From: an uncultured Faecalibacterium sp.
GTDB taxonomy: Bacteria > Bacillota > Clostridia > Oscillospirales > Ruminococcaceae
Length of the DNA: 64,000 nucleotides
Reading direction: 5' to 3'
Assembly: GCA_934501115.1 (NCBI GenBank)
Contig: CAKSTO010000001.1
Coordinates: 62,001 to 126,000, forward strand
Part shown: piece after piece, positions 53,102-62,145 of the stretch
Layout: the number at the start of each line of letters is the position of its first letter
How positions within the stretch are numbered: the first letter of the stretch is position 1
The notes under the pieces: generated by a model
Database searches by the model: none
The model's input: the letters and a program-made list of their open reading frames with translations, nothing else
Told to the model about the DNA's origin: nothing
Made by a program: the position numbers and the translations under genes

Positions 53102-54544
53102 ATGAATTATGCGATCGTTTTCCGCCTGCTGGGCTATGTGCTGGTGATCGAGGGAGCGCTGCTGCTGCTCCCGGCGGCAGCCAGCGGATTTTACGGCGAG
53201 TGGCTCGTGCTGGGCGTTTTTCTGGCAACAGCTGCGGTCAGTGCTGCGATCGGAGGGGCATTGACCTGCATCAAGCCGAAAAGCAAAGTGTTCTATATGC
53301 GGGAAGGGTTTGCGGCAACCTCGCTGTGCTGGATCCTGATCTCGATCGTGGGTGCGGTGCCTTTCGTGGTCACCGGCTGCATCCCGAACCCGGTGGATGC
53401 GCTGTTTGAGACGGTATCCGGTTTTACCACCACCGGTGCCAGCATCCTGCCCGGGGTGGAGGATCTGCCTAAGGGCATTTTGTTCTGGCGCAGCTTCACC
53501 CACTGGATCGGCGGCATGGGCGTTCTGGTGTTTCTGCTGTCGCTGCTGCCCCTGACCGGCGGCTCCCATGTCAACCTGATGAAGGCTGAAAGCCCCGGCC
53601 CGCAGGTAGACAAACTGGTGCCAAAAGTACAGTCCACCGCAAAGATCCTGTACGGGATCTATTTTGCGCTGACCATGCTGGAGCTGGTATTCCTGCTGCT
53701 GGGCGGCATGCCGCTGTTTGAGTCTATGCTGACAGCATTCGGCACGGCGGGCACCGGCGGTTTCGGATTCAAAAATGACAGCTTTACCAGCTTTTCGCCC
53801 TACATCCAGTGGGTCGTGACCATTTTTATGATCCTCTTCGGTGTCAACTTCAACGCTTACTTCCTGCTTCTGATGCGCAAGTTCCGCAAGGCGGCAGCCA
53901 GTGAGGAAGTGCGGGGCTACCTTGCGGTCATTCTGGTGGCTGTGGGCATCATCACGGCCAACATTTACAGCATCTACAACAGCTTTGGCGAGGCACTGCG
54001 GCAGGCGGCTTTTCAGGTGGGTTCCATTATCACCACCACCGGCTTTTCCAGCTGCGACTTTGACCTGTGGCCGACCCTGTCAAAAGAGATCCTGGTGGTG
54101 CTCATGTTCATTGGTGCCTGCGCGGGCAGTACCGGCGGCGGCATCAAGGTCAGCCGCCTTCTGATCCTGGGCAAGACGCTGGGCAAAGAGCTGAAACAGG
54201 CTCTGCATCCGCAGGTGGTGGCACCTGTCCGGATGGACGGTAAGCTGCTGAACCATGAGACCATCCGCACCACAAATGTCTACATGGCGGCGTATCTCTT
54301 CATCTTTGCGGCATCCTTCCTGCTCATCAGTCTGGATGGCTTTGATATGGTGACGAACTTCACCGCGATTGCGGCGACCCTGAACAATATCGGCCCCGGC
54401 CTTGCACAGGTCGGCCCCATGATGAACTTCGGCGGCTTTACAGATCCTGCAAAGCTCGTGATGATCTTCGACATGCTGGCAGGCCGATTGGAGATCTTCC
54501 CGATGCTGGTGTTGTTTATGCCGGATACTTGGCGGAAGTTCTAA
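53102..54544 (+). CDS. trkH: Trk-type potassium uptake channel subunit TrkH
   Basis: Potassium-translocating membrane subunit. The 480-residue protein has about ten hydrophobic helices and four P-loop repeats; clear filter segments are VSGFTTTGASILPG, TAGTGGFGF, TTTGFSSCDFDLW and ATLNNIGPGLAQVGP. FWRSFTHWIGGMGVLVFLLS is also typical of TrkH/KtrB. Start ATG 53102 has GGAGG 7 nt upstream. Downstream partner of trkA. Confidence 0.96.
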   Translation: MNYAIVFRLLGYVLVIEGALLLLPAAASGFYGEWLVLGVFLATAAVSAAIGGALTCIKPKSKVFYMREGFAATSLCWILISIVGAVPFVVTGCIPNPVDALFETVSGFTTTGASILPGVEDLPKGILFWRSFTHWIGGMGVLVFLLSLLPLTGGSHVNLMKAESPGPQVDKLVPKVQSTAKILYGIYFALTMLELVFLLLGGMPLFESMLTAFGTAGTGGFGFKNDSFTSFSPYIQWVVTIFMILFGVNFNAYFLLLMRKFRKAAASEEVRGYLAVILVAVGIITANIYSIYNSFGEALRQAAFQVGSIITTTGFSSCDFDLWPTLSKEILVVLMFIGACAGSTGGGIKVSRLLILGKTLGKELKQALHPQVVAPVRMDGKLLNHETIRTTNVYMAAYLFIFAASFLLISLDGFDMVTNFTAIAATLNNIGPGLAQVGPMMNFGGFTDPAKLVMIFDMLAGRLEIFPMLVLFMPDTWRKF

Positions 54545-54561
54545 AATATTTGATGACCTGT

Positions 54562-54599
54562 AAGCCGGAAAGCCTTTTGGTTTTCCGGCTTGCTTTTTT
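54562..54599 (+). terminator. Terminator after trkH
   Basis: 10-bp stem AAGCCGGAAA/TTTCCGGCTT with a 10-nt loop, then GCTTTTTT. Confidence 0.87.
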
Positions 54600-54638
54600 A
54601 CCGAAAAAAGTATCATCTTTATGAGATGGACTTTTTTT

Positions 54639-54738
54639 GTGAAAAAGAATTCCAGAAAAATCCGCAGATTTTTCTGGAACTCAAAATAAAAATAGCAATT
54701 CCACTGAAAATGCCCAGAGCAGAAGCGGAGGGCATTCA
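54639..54738 (+). repeat. Two-hairpin repeat module, third locus
   Basis: GTGAAAA, then a hairpin with 16-nt arms and loop CGCA (54647-54682, one mismatch), an 18-nt linker, CCACTGAAAATG and stem ATGCCC/GGGCAT (54710-54735). Compared with the copy at 13813-13912 one stem pair has changed from G-C to C-G on both sides. It lies between the convergent genes trkH and comM, ending 9 bp from the comM stop. No inverted partner copy is seen here. Confidence 0.75.
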
Positions 54739-54746
54739 AAATTGTT

Positions 54747-56285
54747 TTACACCTCTACCTTTTCCTGCGCCCGGTACTGCAGAGCCTCCAGCAGGGCATC
54801 TTCATCCAAAAGCTGCTTGCCTGCAAGGTCGGCCACAGTGCGTGCGACCCGGAGAATGCGGTCATGGGCGCGGGCGGAAAGCCCGAGGGCATCGTAGGAC
54901 TGCCGCAGGAGCCGCTCGGCGGCAGGGGTCATGCGGCAGATGCGCCGCACCTGCCCGGCGGTGAGCTGGGCGTTGCAGTGCACGCCCTCGAACCCGGGGG
55001 CAGAGTAACGTTTGGCCTGAATGGCACGGGCGGCGAAAACCTGCCTGCGCAGGTCAGCACTGCTCTCAGAGGGGGCGGAGGCATGCAGCTCGTCAAAGGC
55101 AATGGGATCCATCTCAACGCACAGGTCGATACGGTCCAGCAGCGGGCCGGATACCCGGCTGCGGTACTGCCGCACCGCGCTGGGTGAACAGGTGCACTGG
55201 CGGGTGGGATGACCGTAATAGCCGCACTTGCAGGGATTCATGGCAGCCACAAGCTGAAAGCGGCTGGGGTAGGTGGCGCTGCCTGCTGCCCGGCTCACCG
55301 TGATCTGACCGTCCTCCAGCGGCTGGCGCAGGACCTCCAGACTTTCGCGGGAGAATTCCGGCAGCTCATCCAGAAACAGAACGCCGCAGTTGGCAAGGCT
55401 GCATTCTCCGGGGCGGAACTGCGCCCCGCCGCCCGCCAACGAAACCGCACTGGCCGAGTGGTGGGGGCTGCGGAAAGGCCGTGCAGAAACGAGGCCGCGC
55501 CCCTGCGGCAGCTGACCGGCGATGGAATAGATCTTGGTGGTCTCTACGGCTTCCTCCCGGGTCAGGGGCGGCAGAATGCCGGGCAGGCGCTTTGCCAGCA
55601 TGGATTTGCCGGTGCCGGGGGCACCGATGAGCAATACATTGTGCCCGCCTGCAGCAGCAATGACCATCGCCCGGCGAGCCAGCGACTGCCCCATCACGTC
55701 AGCAAAATCCGGCACCTGCGCCCATGCATCCTCCGGGTCAAAGGGAATGACTGCGGCCGGAGCGAGCGGGGAGATGCCTTTCAGGGCGTCCACTACCTCA
55801 CGGGCGGTATGCGCGGGGTAGACAGCCATGTGCTCGGCGCAGGCCTCGGCGGCCTCGGCAGCATTTTCGGCGGGGACATACAGGGCACGGATGCCGCATT
55901 CTGCTGCAGCCAGTGCCATGGGCAGCACGCCGGATACCGGGCGCAGGGTGCCGTCCAGAGCCAGCTCACCCAAAAAGGCGGTGTCTGCAGGGATCTCTTC
56001 CAACTGGCCGCTGGAGGTCAGCAGCGCCAGAAGCAACGGCAGATCGTACACCGGCCCTGTTTTGCGGACGTCGGCGGGAGCCAGATTCACCGTGATGCGC
56101 CGATCCGGAAACCGGAAGCCAAGGTTCTTGATAGCAGCGCGCACACGGTCGGCACTTTCGCGCACGGCAGAATCCGGCAGGCCTACGATGGAAAAAGCGG
56201 GCAGACCGCCCGAGACATCGGCCTCCACCGCCACGGCAAAACCGCTCAGGCCGTTCAGGCCGAAACTTCTGGTCACAGAATACAT
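54747..56285 (-). CDS. comM: YifB/ComM-family Mg-chelatase-like ATPase
   Basis: AAA helicase; in transformable bacteria ComM promotes branch migration of incoming DNA. The 512-residue protein has the N-terminal Lon-like part (MYSVTRSFGLNGLSGFAVAV, SIVGLPDSAVRESADRVRAA, NLAPADVRKTGPVYDLPLLL), Walker A LLIGAPGTGKSMLAKRLPG, PFRSPHHSASAVSLAGGG, GVLFLDELPEF (Walker B) and the zinc-like CKCGYYGHPTRQCTCS. Start ATG 56285 has AGGGAGA upstream on the minus strand. It stands alone; no competence genes are adjacent. Confidence 0.94.
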   Translation of the reverse strand: MYSVTRSFGLNGLSGFAVAVEADVSGGLPAFSIVGLPDSAVRESADRVRAAIKNLGFRFPDRRITVNLAPADVRKTGPVYDLPLLLALLTSSGQLEEIPADTAFLGELALDGTLRPVSGVLPMALAAAECGIRALYVPAENAAEAAEACAEHMAVYPAHTAREVVDALKGISPLAPAAVIPFDPEDAWAQVPDFADVMGQSLARRAMVIAAAGGHNVLLIGAPGTGKSMLAKRLPGILPPLTREEAVETTKIYSIAGQLPQGRGLVSARPFRSPHHSASAVSLAGGGAQFRPGECSLANCGVLFLDELPEFSRESLEVLRQPLEDGQITVSRAAGSATYPSRFQLVAAMNPCKCGYYGHPTRQCTCSPSAVRQYRSRVSGPLLDRIDLCVEMDPIAFDELHASAPSESSADLRRQVFAARAIQAKRYSAPGFEGVHCNAQLTAGQVRRICRMTPAAERLLRQSYDALGLSARAHDRILRVARTVADLAGKQLLDEDALLEALQYRAQEKVEV

Positions 56286-56448
56286 GATGCTCTCCCTCTG
56301 TCCGGCAGAAGCTGCGCCGGAGATCAATCAGAAAAAAGTGGAAAATACTGGAAGCTGATACTTAGGTTCGACAAAAAACGGAGTCTGGATTTATTATAGT
56401 AAAGGGCAGAAGAGATGTCAATGCAATGGAAAGGAGCAGAGATTTCCC

Positions 56449-56805
56449 ATGCTGACCAAAGAATACTGCCGTTATATCCGTACATACTCCGAGCTGGAAG
56501 GTCTGCAGCACGCGCACAGCCTGATCTACGGTGCATGGGCATCGGCGCAGGGCACCTATGCAGAGCTGCGCTTCGAGCAGGATGGCCGGGTCCGCCGCGG
56601 CACGGTGCTGCTGGATTGCAGTTTTGCCCGTGCGATGAAGCTGATGCGCTATCTGTGCGAAAACGGGATCGGGCTGGAACAGTGGCTGGAGGTGCTTGCC
56701 GACGCGGGGGAGACTTATCGCAGGCCTGCCGACCCGGGGTGGAGCTGTGACTCGCTGCTGAATGGAGAAAAAAACTTGGATTTTTGTGCCTTATGCCCGG
56801 TTTGA
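56449..56805 (+). CDS. Small protein of unknown function
   Basis: Not recognised. The 118-residue product is soluble, with no signal peptide or membrane helix. It begins MLTKEYCRYIRTYSELEG, has a central beta-like stretch (TYAELRFEQDGRVRRGTVLL) and a helical MKLMRYLCENGIGLEQWLEV segment, and ends with three Cys residues (CDSLL, CALCPV). Start ATG 56449 follows AAAGGAG, but the spacing of 12 nt is long. It lies divergent from comM and 122 bp before pgm, whose promoter begins shortly after its stop. Confidence 0.6.
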   Translation: MLTKEYCRYIRTYSELEGLQHAHSLIYGAWASAQGTYAELRFEQDGRVRRGTVLLDCSFARAMKLMRYLCENGIGLEQWLEVLADAGETYRRPADPGWSCDSLLNGEKNLDFCALCPV

Positions 56806-56833
56806 GGCGAAAATATTGTTGCAGATTACGCAA

Positions 56834-56862
56834 TTGACACGATGGACACAAGAGTTTATATT
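56834..56862 (+). promoter_or_regulatory. pgm promoter
   Basis: TTGACA, 17 bp, TATATT. The short leader can form the hairpin AGGTTT/AAACCT (56869-56884). Confidence 0.78.
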
Positions 56863-56927
56863 ATAAGTAGGTTTAGTCAAACCTGTCCCTTATTGCGGAA
56901 AAAATTATAAAAGGTAAGGTGTACAAG

Positions 56928-58610
56928 ATGTATTTGGATGAATATAAGCGCTGGATGGCTGCAGAGCTGGAGGATACCGACTTGAAGCCGGAGCTGGCCA
57001 GGATCGAGGGAAACGACGACGAGATCAAGGATCGCTTTGCTGTGGCACTGAAATTCGGAACTGCCGGTCTGCGCGGAGTTCTGGGCGCAGGCACCAACCG
57101 TATGAATATCTATGTCGTGCGTCAGGCGACGCAGGGTCTGGCAAACTGGGTCAAGACACAGGGCGGTACTCAGACGGTGGCCATCAGCTACGACAGCCGC
57201 CTGAAGAGCGACATCTTTGCCAAGACTGCTGCAGGCGTTCTGGCGGCAAACGGCATCAAGGTACGCATTTATGACGCGCTGATGCCCGTACCGGCACTGA
57301 GCTTTGCTACCCGCTACTACCAGTGCAACGCCGGCATCATGGTCACCGCTTCCCACAACCCCGCCAAGTACAACGGCTACAAGGCCTACGGCCCGGACGG
57401 CTGCCAGATGACCGATGACGCGGCTGCCATCGTTTACGATGAGATCCAGAAGACCGATGTGCTCACCGGTGCAAAGTACATTTCCTTTGCCGAGGGCGTG
57501 GAGCAGGGTCTGATCCGCTTTGTGGGCGACGACTGCAAAAAGGCACTGTATGATGCCATCGAGGCTCGTCAGGTACGCCCGGGTCTGTGCAAGACTGCCG
57601 GCCTGAAGCTGGTGTACAGCCCGCTGAACGGCTCCGGTCTGGTGCCTGTCACCCATGTGCTGAACGATATGGGCATCACCGATATCACGATCGTGCCCGA
57701 GCAGGAGTATCCCAACGGCTACTTCACCACCTGCTCCTACCCCAACCCTGAGATCTTCGAGGCGCTGAAGCTGGGTCTGGATCTTGCTACTAAGACCGGT
57801 GCGGATCTGATGCTGGCCACCGACCCCGACGCTGACCGTGTGGGCATTGCCATGAAGTGTCCGGATGGAAGCTACGAGCTGGTTTCCGGCAATGAGATGG
57901 GTGCTCTGCTGCTGGATTATATCTGCGCAGGCCGCATTGAGAAGGGCACTATGCCCAAGAACCCTGTAGCTGTCAAGTCCATCGTGTCCACTCCGCTGGC
58001 CGACGCCATTGCCGCACACTACGGCGTGGAGATGCGCAGTGTGCTGACCGGCTTCAAGTGGATCGGCGACCAGATCGCCAATCTGGAAGCTGCCGGTGAG
58101 GTCGACCGCTTCATCTTTGGTTTTGAGGAGAGCTACGGTTATCTGGCCGGCCCCTACGTGCGTGATAAGGACGCCGTTATCGGCTCTATGCTGATCTGCG
58201 AAATGGCCGCTTACTACCGCAGCATCGGTTCCTCCATCAAGCAGCGTCTGGAAGAGATCTATAAGCAGTATGGTCGCTACCTGAACAAGGTGGACAGCTT
58301 TGAGTTCCCCGGCCTGACTGGCATGGAAAAGATGGCTTCCATCATGCAGAAACTGCGTGATAACCCGCCCGCCGAACTGGCCGGCCACAAGGTGGTCAAG
58401 GTGACAGACTACGAGAAGCCTGAGGAGACCGGCCTGCCCGCAGCAAATGTGCTGATCTACAGTCTGGAAAACGGCGCTACCGTTGTGGTGCGTCCCTCCG
58501 GCACCGAGCCGAAGATCAAGACCTACTTCACCACGCTGGGTAAGGATCTGGCAGAGGCACAGGCACAGAAAGATGCTCTGGCTGCTGCGATCGAGCCGAT
58601 CCTGAAGTAA
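56928..58610 (+). CDS. pgm: Phosphoglucomutase/phosphomannomutase
   Basis: Interconverts glucose-1-phosphate and glucose-6-phosphate (alpha-D-phosphohexomutase). The 560-residue protein has KFGTAGLRGVLGAGTNRMN, the catalytic Ser loop MVTASHNPAKYNGYKAYG, the metal loop ATDPDADRVGIAM, the sugar-binding GFEESYGYLAG, and the C-terminal phosphate-binding VVRPSGTEPKIKTYF. Start ATG 56928 has AAGG 8 nt upstream; GTG 56919 is too close to that site. It is too long and of the wrong type for GlmM. It takes up glucose-1-phosphate from GlgP. Confidence 0.95.
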   Translation: MYLDEYKRWMAAELEDTDLKPELARIEGNDDEIKDRFAVALKFGTAGLRGVLGAGTNRMNIYVVRQATQGLANWVKTQGGTQTVAISYDSRLKSDIFAKTAAGVLAANGIKVRIYDALMPVPALSFATRYYQCNAGIMVTASHNPAKYNGYKAYGPDGCQMTDDAAAIVYDEIQKTDVLTGAKYISFAEGVEQGLIRFVGDDCKKALYDAIEARQVRPGLCKTAGLKLVYSPLNGSGLVPVTHVLNDMGITDITIVPEQEYPNGYFTTCSYPNPEIFEALKLGLDLATKTGADLMLATDPDADRVGIAMKCPDGSYELVSGNEMGALLLDYICAGRIEKGTMPKNPVAVKSIVSTPLADAIAAHYGVEMRSVLTGFKWIGDQIANLEAAGEVDRFIFGFEESYGYLAGPYVRDKDAVIGSMLICEMAAYYRSIGSSIKQRLEEIYKQYGRYLNKVDSFEFPGLTGMEKMASIMQKLRDNPPAELAGHKVVKVTDYEKPEETGLPAANVLIYSLENGATVVVRPSGTEPKIKTYFTTLGKDLAEAQAQKDALAAAIEPILK

Positions 58611-58631
58611 ATTTTACAAGCTCTTATTTGT

Positions 58632-58662
58632 GCCCCTCTGCCTTGCGCGGAGGGGCATTTTT
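58632..58662 (+). terminator. Terminator after pgm
   Basis: 7-bp stem GCCCCTC/GAGGGGC, 11-nt loop, then ATTTTT. Confidence 0.85.
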
Positions 58663-58677
58663 GCTGCAGATTATCGG

Positions 58678-58706
58678 TTGCAGTTTAAAGCATTATACGC
58701 TATAAT
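58678..58706 (+). promoter_or_regulatory. ispDF operon promoter
   Basis: TTGCAG, 17 bp, TATAAT. The predicted start of transcription (58712-58714) falls on the first possible ATG of the following gene. Confidence 0.75.
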
Positions 58707-58744
58707 AAAATATGGCTTATTATAACGATCGGCAGGTGGAAGAA

Positions 58745-59911
58745 TTGGAAAAGAAAGTTTCGGCAGTGCTGGTGGCTGCCGGCTCATCAACGCGGATGGG
58801 CTTTGATAAGCTCAGCTTTGATCTGGGCGGTGAGACGGTGCTGCACCGCAGCATCCGTGCATTTGAACAGTGCCCGCTGGTGTCGGAGATCGTTCTGGCC
58901 GCGGGCAAAAACCGCGCTTTTGTGGAGCAGCAGGCAGCAGACTGCACAAAACCTGTAAAGATCGTGTCCGGCGGTGCGACCCGCGCCGAGAGCGCCAGAA
59001 ATGGTGTGCGCGCGGCAGAAGGCGACCTTGTGGCCGTGCATGATGCCGCCCGGCCTTTCGTCAGTCAGGCCGTCATTGCGGCAGCGCTGGAAGCAGCGGC
59101 TGCGTGCGGCGCGGCTGCCCCTGCTGTTCCGGTGAAGGATACCATTAAAGCGGCACAGCAGGGGGACGGCAGGGTGGTGCCGGAACACTGCACGGTACAG
59201 TCCACGCCTGACCGCAGCACGCTGTACGCGGTGCAGACACCGCAGTGCTTTGACCGGGCTGAATATCTGGCGGCACTGGAAGAGCTGGACGAAACAAAAG
59301 CACGCCTTGTCACCGATGACTGCAGCCTGTTTGAGCTGACCGGCCGCACGGTGCGTCTGAGTCAGGGCGACTACGCCAACCTGAAGATCACTACCCGCGA
59401 GGATCTGCCTCGCCCGGAACAGAACGAGGAACATAAAATGCGCATTGGACATGGCTATGACGTGCACCGTCTGGTGGAAGGCCGCAGACTTATTCTGGGC
59501 GGCGTGGATGTGCCTTTCGAGAAAGGCCTGTTGGGACACTCCGATGCCGATGTGCTGACCCATGCGGTGATGGATGCTGTGCTGGGTGCAGCGGCACTGG
59601 GAGATATCGGCCAGCATTTCCCGGACAATGACCCGGCCTATGCCGGTGCGGACAGTCTGAAACTGGCCGGCCGGGTGGCAGAGATCCTGAAGGAGCACGG
59701 CTTCTGCATCAAAAACATCGATGCAACGCTGCTGTGCCAGCGCCCCAAGCTGGCTCCTCATATCTCGGCCATGCGGGGCAATCTGGCAAAGGCCTTTGGC
59801 CTGCCGACGGATGCCGTCAGCGTGAAGGCTACCACCGAGGAGCATCTGGGCTTTACCGGCGAGGGACTGGGCATTGCTGCCCATGCCGTCGCACTGATCG
59901 AAACACTGTAA
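58745..59911 (+). CDS. ispDF: Bifunctional IspD-IspF (MEP pathway) fusion
   Basis: Catalyses two steps of the MEP isoprenoid pathway: CTP plus MEP to CDP-ME, and CDP-ME phosphate to cyclic MEcPP. The 388-residue protein is IspD (residues 1 to about 225: [37 protein letters not shown]) joined by a short linker to IspF (232-388: [12 protein letters not shown] with metal ligands Asp and His, [25 protein letters not shown]). Start TTG 58745 has AGGTGG 5 nt upstream; ATG 58712 lies at the predicted transcription start. An internal ATG at 59438 with GAGGA 7 nt upstream could give free IspF. Followed after 15 nt by cdaA. Confidence 0.93.
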   Translation: MEKKVSAVLVAAGSSTRMGFDKLSFDLGGETVLHRSIRAFEQCPLVSEIVLAAGKNRAFVEQQAADCTKPVKIVSGGATRAESARNGVRAAEGDLVAVHDAARPFVSQAVIAAALEAAAACGAAAPAVPVKDTIKAAQQGDGRVVPEHCTVQSTPDRSTLYAVQTPQCFDRAEYLAALEELDETKARLVTDDCSLFELTGRTVRLSQGDYANLKITTREDLPRPEQNEEHKMRIGHGYDVHRLVEGRRLILGGVDVPFEKGLLGHSDADVLTHAVMDAVLGAAALGDIGQHFPDNDPAYAGADSLKLAGRVAEILKEHGFCIKNIDATLLCQRPKLAPHISAMRGNLAKAFGLPTDAVSVKATTEEHLGFTGEGLGIAAHAVALIETL

Positions 59912-59926
59912 CGGGAGCGTGCACCA

Positions 59927-60826
59927 ATGACTCTGAATGCGATCATCGCCAATTTCCAGACCTTTAAGATCGTGGATCTTTTGGACATCATCATCATTGC
60001 GTTCCTGATCTATCAGCTGCTGGGCATCGTTAACCGCACCCGCGCCGGCCAGCTGTTCAAGGGCGCACTGCTGGTATTGGCCGTCTATCTGGTGGCCAAC
60101 ACCCTGAATATGCGCACGGTGACCTGGCTGCTGAACTCACTGCTGCAGGTCGGACTGCTGACCCTTGTTGTGCTGTTTCAGCCGGAGATCCGGCGTGCAC
60201 TGGAACGCATGGGGCAGACCGACCAGTGGGCGTCCAAGCTGCTCAATATGAAGGGACGCTACAACGACCCCAGCCTGAAGGGAGCATGGCGCAGTGCCAT
60301 CATTGCCATCTGCGATGCGGCAGAGCGCTTTTCTGAGACCAAGACGGGTGCATTGATCGTGCTGGAACGCCACACGAATCTTTCCGAGATCGTGCGCACC
60401 GGCACACCGGTGAACAGCGCCGTCAATCTGGAAGTGCTGGGTACCATTTTCTACGAGGGCACACCGCTGCATGATGGCGCTGCGATCATTGAAAACGGCC
60501 GCATCAAGGCCGCGGGCTGTGTGCTGCCGCTTTCCAACAATCTCGACCTTGGCAAGGATATGGGAACACGCCACCGTGCCTGCCTTGGCATTGCCGAAAA
60601 CTCCGATGCGATAGCCATCGTAGTCAGCGAGGAGACCGGCATCATCTCCATGGCGAAAAACGGTGTGCTGATCCGTCATTTTGACCGCCAGACACTGTAT
60701 ACCCGACTGGTGGACGAGATGATCCCCAAGGAGACTGCAGTTGAAAAAACAACGGCAAGCGGCTGGAAAGGCCAGCTGGAACGTCTGAAAAAGTGGGTCA
60801 GCCAGAAGGAGGATGAGCAGCAATGA
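59927..60826 (+). CDS. cdaA: Diadenylate cyclase CdaA
   Basis: Makes c-di-AMP from two ATP at the membrane. The 299-residue protein has three N-terminal membrane helices (about residues 13-30, 41-57, 62-80) and the DAC domain with GALIVLERHTNL, LHDGAAII (DGA motif near residue 183), and GTRHRACLG (RHR motif near 216). Start ATG 59927 follows GGGAG. Its stop overlaps the cdaR start (ATGA), the usual cdaA-cdaR pair; here glmM is not the next gene. Confidence 0.97.
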   Translation: MTLNAIIANFQTFKIVDLLDIIIIAFLIYQLLGIVNRTRAGQLFKGALLVLAVYLVANTLNMRTVTWLLNSLLQVGLLTLVVLFQPEIRRALERMGQTDQWASKLLNMKGRYNDPSLKGAWRSAIIAICDAAERFSETKTGALIVLERHTNLSEIVRTGTPVNSAVNLEVLGTIFYEGTPLHDGAAIIENGRIKAAGCVLPLSNNLDLGKDMGTRHRACLGIAENSDAIAIVVSEETGIISMAKNGVLIRHFDRQTLYTRLVDEMIPKETAVEKTTASGWKGQLERLKKWVSQKEDEQQ

Positions 60827-62124
60827 GCACAGAACCGAAGAAAAACGGCACCAAGGCTGCTGTCGGCCGCAAGAAGAACATTCTGGATGACCGCCGCATC
60901 CGGCTGGCATTGTCCGTTCTGGGAGCCATCGTTGCATGGATGGTGGTCACGATCATCGTCCAGCCCGGTACCACGAATATGATCTACAATGTGCCGGTGG
61001 ATTATACCTACGATTCCTCCGTCTACACCTCCCGCGGCCTGAGTATCGTCAGTGCGGAGGACAAGACCGTCAACCTGAAGGTCTCAGGCGACGGCTATAC
61101 CATCGGCGGTCTGGCAGCGTCGGACTTTGTGGTCTACCCGGACTGGTCCGGTGTACGGGACAGCGGAGAGAAGAATCTGCGCCTTCTGGTGCGCGGAGCC
61201 AATGGAATGCTCAACGGTGTCACCGTGACCATGGAAGGCAATGACAACACGGTGGACGTGGTGTTTGATGTGGTGGAAGAAAAGACCCTGCCGGTGACCG
61301 TCACGACCAACTATCTGACCGTTGCAGATGGATCGATCCTCTACAGTACGGAGGTGTCCAAGGATAACGTGACCCTTTCCGGCCCCAGCAGCGAGCTGGA
61401 CAAGGTGGTGACCTGCACCGCAGAGGTAGCCTATTCCGAGGAGCTGACCGAGTCGGTCACGCTGAACACACCGCTGCGGTTCTACACCGCCGGTGGCAAG
61501 GAAGTAAAATTCGAGTATACCCAGCTGGAGGAGACCAGTGTAGATGTGACGCTGCAGGTGTACAAGACGGCGACCCTGCCGGTGAATGTGAATTTCATCA
61601 ACGCACCGAAAGATTTTGACGATTCGGTTCTGGTATATGCCCTGAGCCGCAAGCAGCTCAAGGTGGCCGGCCCGGCGGCGAAGATCGATCAGCTGTCCAC
61701 CCTGCCCATCGGCAGCATCGACCTGTCTACGTTTACGCTGGATAAGACCTACGAGATGCCCATCGAACTGCCGTCGGAGATCTATCTGCTGGATAACATC
61801 TCCAGCATCACGGTCAGCTTTGACTGCTCCAATCTTGAGACCAAAACCATGAATCTGCCCTCTGCCTGCGTGCAGGTCATCAACCTGCCCGCCACCTATC
61901 AGCTGACGGTGGAGACGGAGCGGCTGATGAATGTCACGCTCTGCGGCCCCAAGGGCGCAATGGAAACGCTGACCCCGGAGCAGGTGGTCATTGAGATCGA
62001 CGCTGAGGACTTCTCGGTGGCGACCGGCCAGCAGAATATTGCCTGCAGGCTGTATGTCCCGGCCAACGGCAGGATCTTTGCACTGGGCAGCTATGTGCTG
62101 CAGTGCCGCATTGACAGCAACTGA
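60823..62124 (+). CDS. cdaR: CdaA regulator CdaR (YbbR-domain protein)
   Basis: Extracytoplasmic partner that modulates CdaA. The 433-residue protein has a short basic cytoplasmic start, one membrane helix (about residues 27-47, LALSVLGAIVAWMVVTIIV) and tandem YbbR repeats across the rest (NVPVDYTYDS; LPVTVTTNYLTV; LPVNVNFINAP; MNLPSACVQVINLP). Four repeats can be counted by eye. Start ATG 60823 overlaps the cdaA stop by 4 nt. Confidence 0.93.
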   Translation: MSTEPKKNGTKAAVGRKKNILDDRRIRLALSVLGAIVAWMVVTIIVQPGTTNMIYNVPVDYTYDSSVYTSRGLSIVSAEDKTVNLKVSGDGYTIGGLAASDFVVYPDWSGVRDSGEKNLRLLVRGANGMLNGVTVTMEGNDNTVDVVFDVVEEKTLPVTVTTNYLTVADGSILYSTEVSKDNVTLSGPSSELDKVVTCTAEVAYSEELTESVTLNTPLRFYTAGGKEVKFEYTQLEETSVDVTLQVYKTATLPVNVNFINAPKDFDDSVLVYALSRKQLKVAGPAAKIDQLSTLPIGSIDLSTFTLDKTYEMPIELPSEIYLLDNISSITVSFDCSNLETKTMNLPSACVQVINLPATYQLTVETERLMNVTLCGPKGAMETLTPEQVVIEIDAEDFSVATGQQNIACRLYVPANGRIFALGSYVLQCRIDSN

Positions 62125-62145
62125 GAAAAAGGAATACACGATAAC

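Noticed and set aside
46407..53569. Very long minus-strand frames (953 and 1129 codons) opposite the importer, pdp and trkAH
   Set aside because: Same antisense effect of biased codon use; no family motifs, no start signals.
56928..58610. GlmM (phosphoglucosamine mutase) completing the cdaA-cdaR-glmM operon
   Set aside because: The protein is 560 residues with phosphoglucomutase/phosphomannomutase features, lies before rather than after cdaR and has its own terminator.
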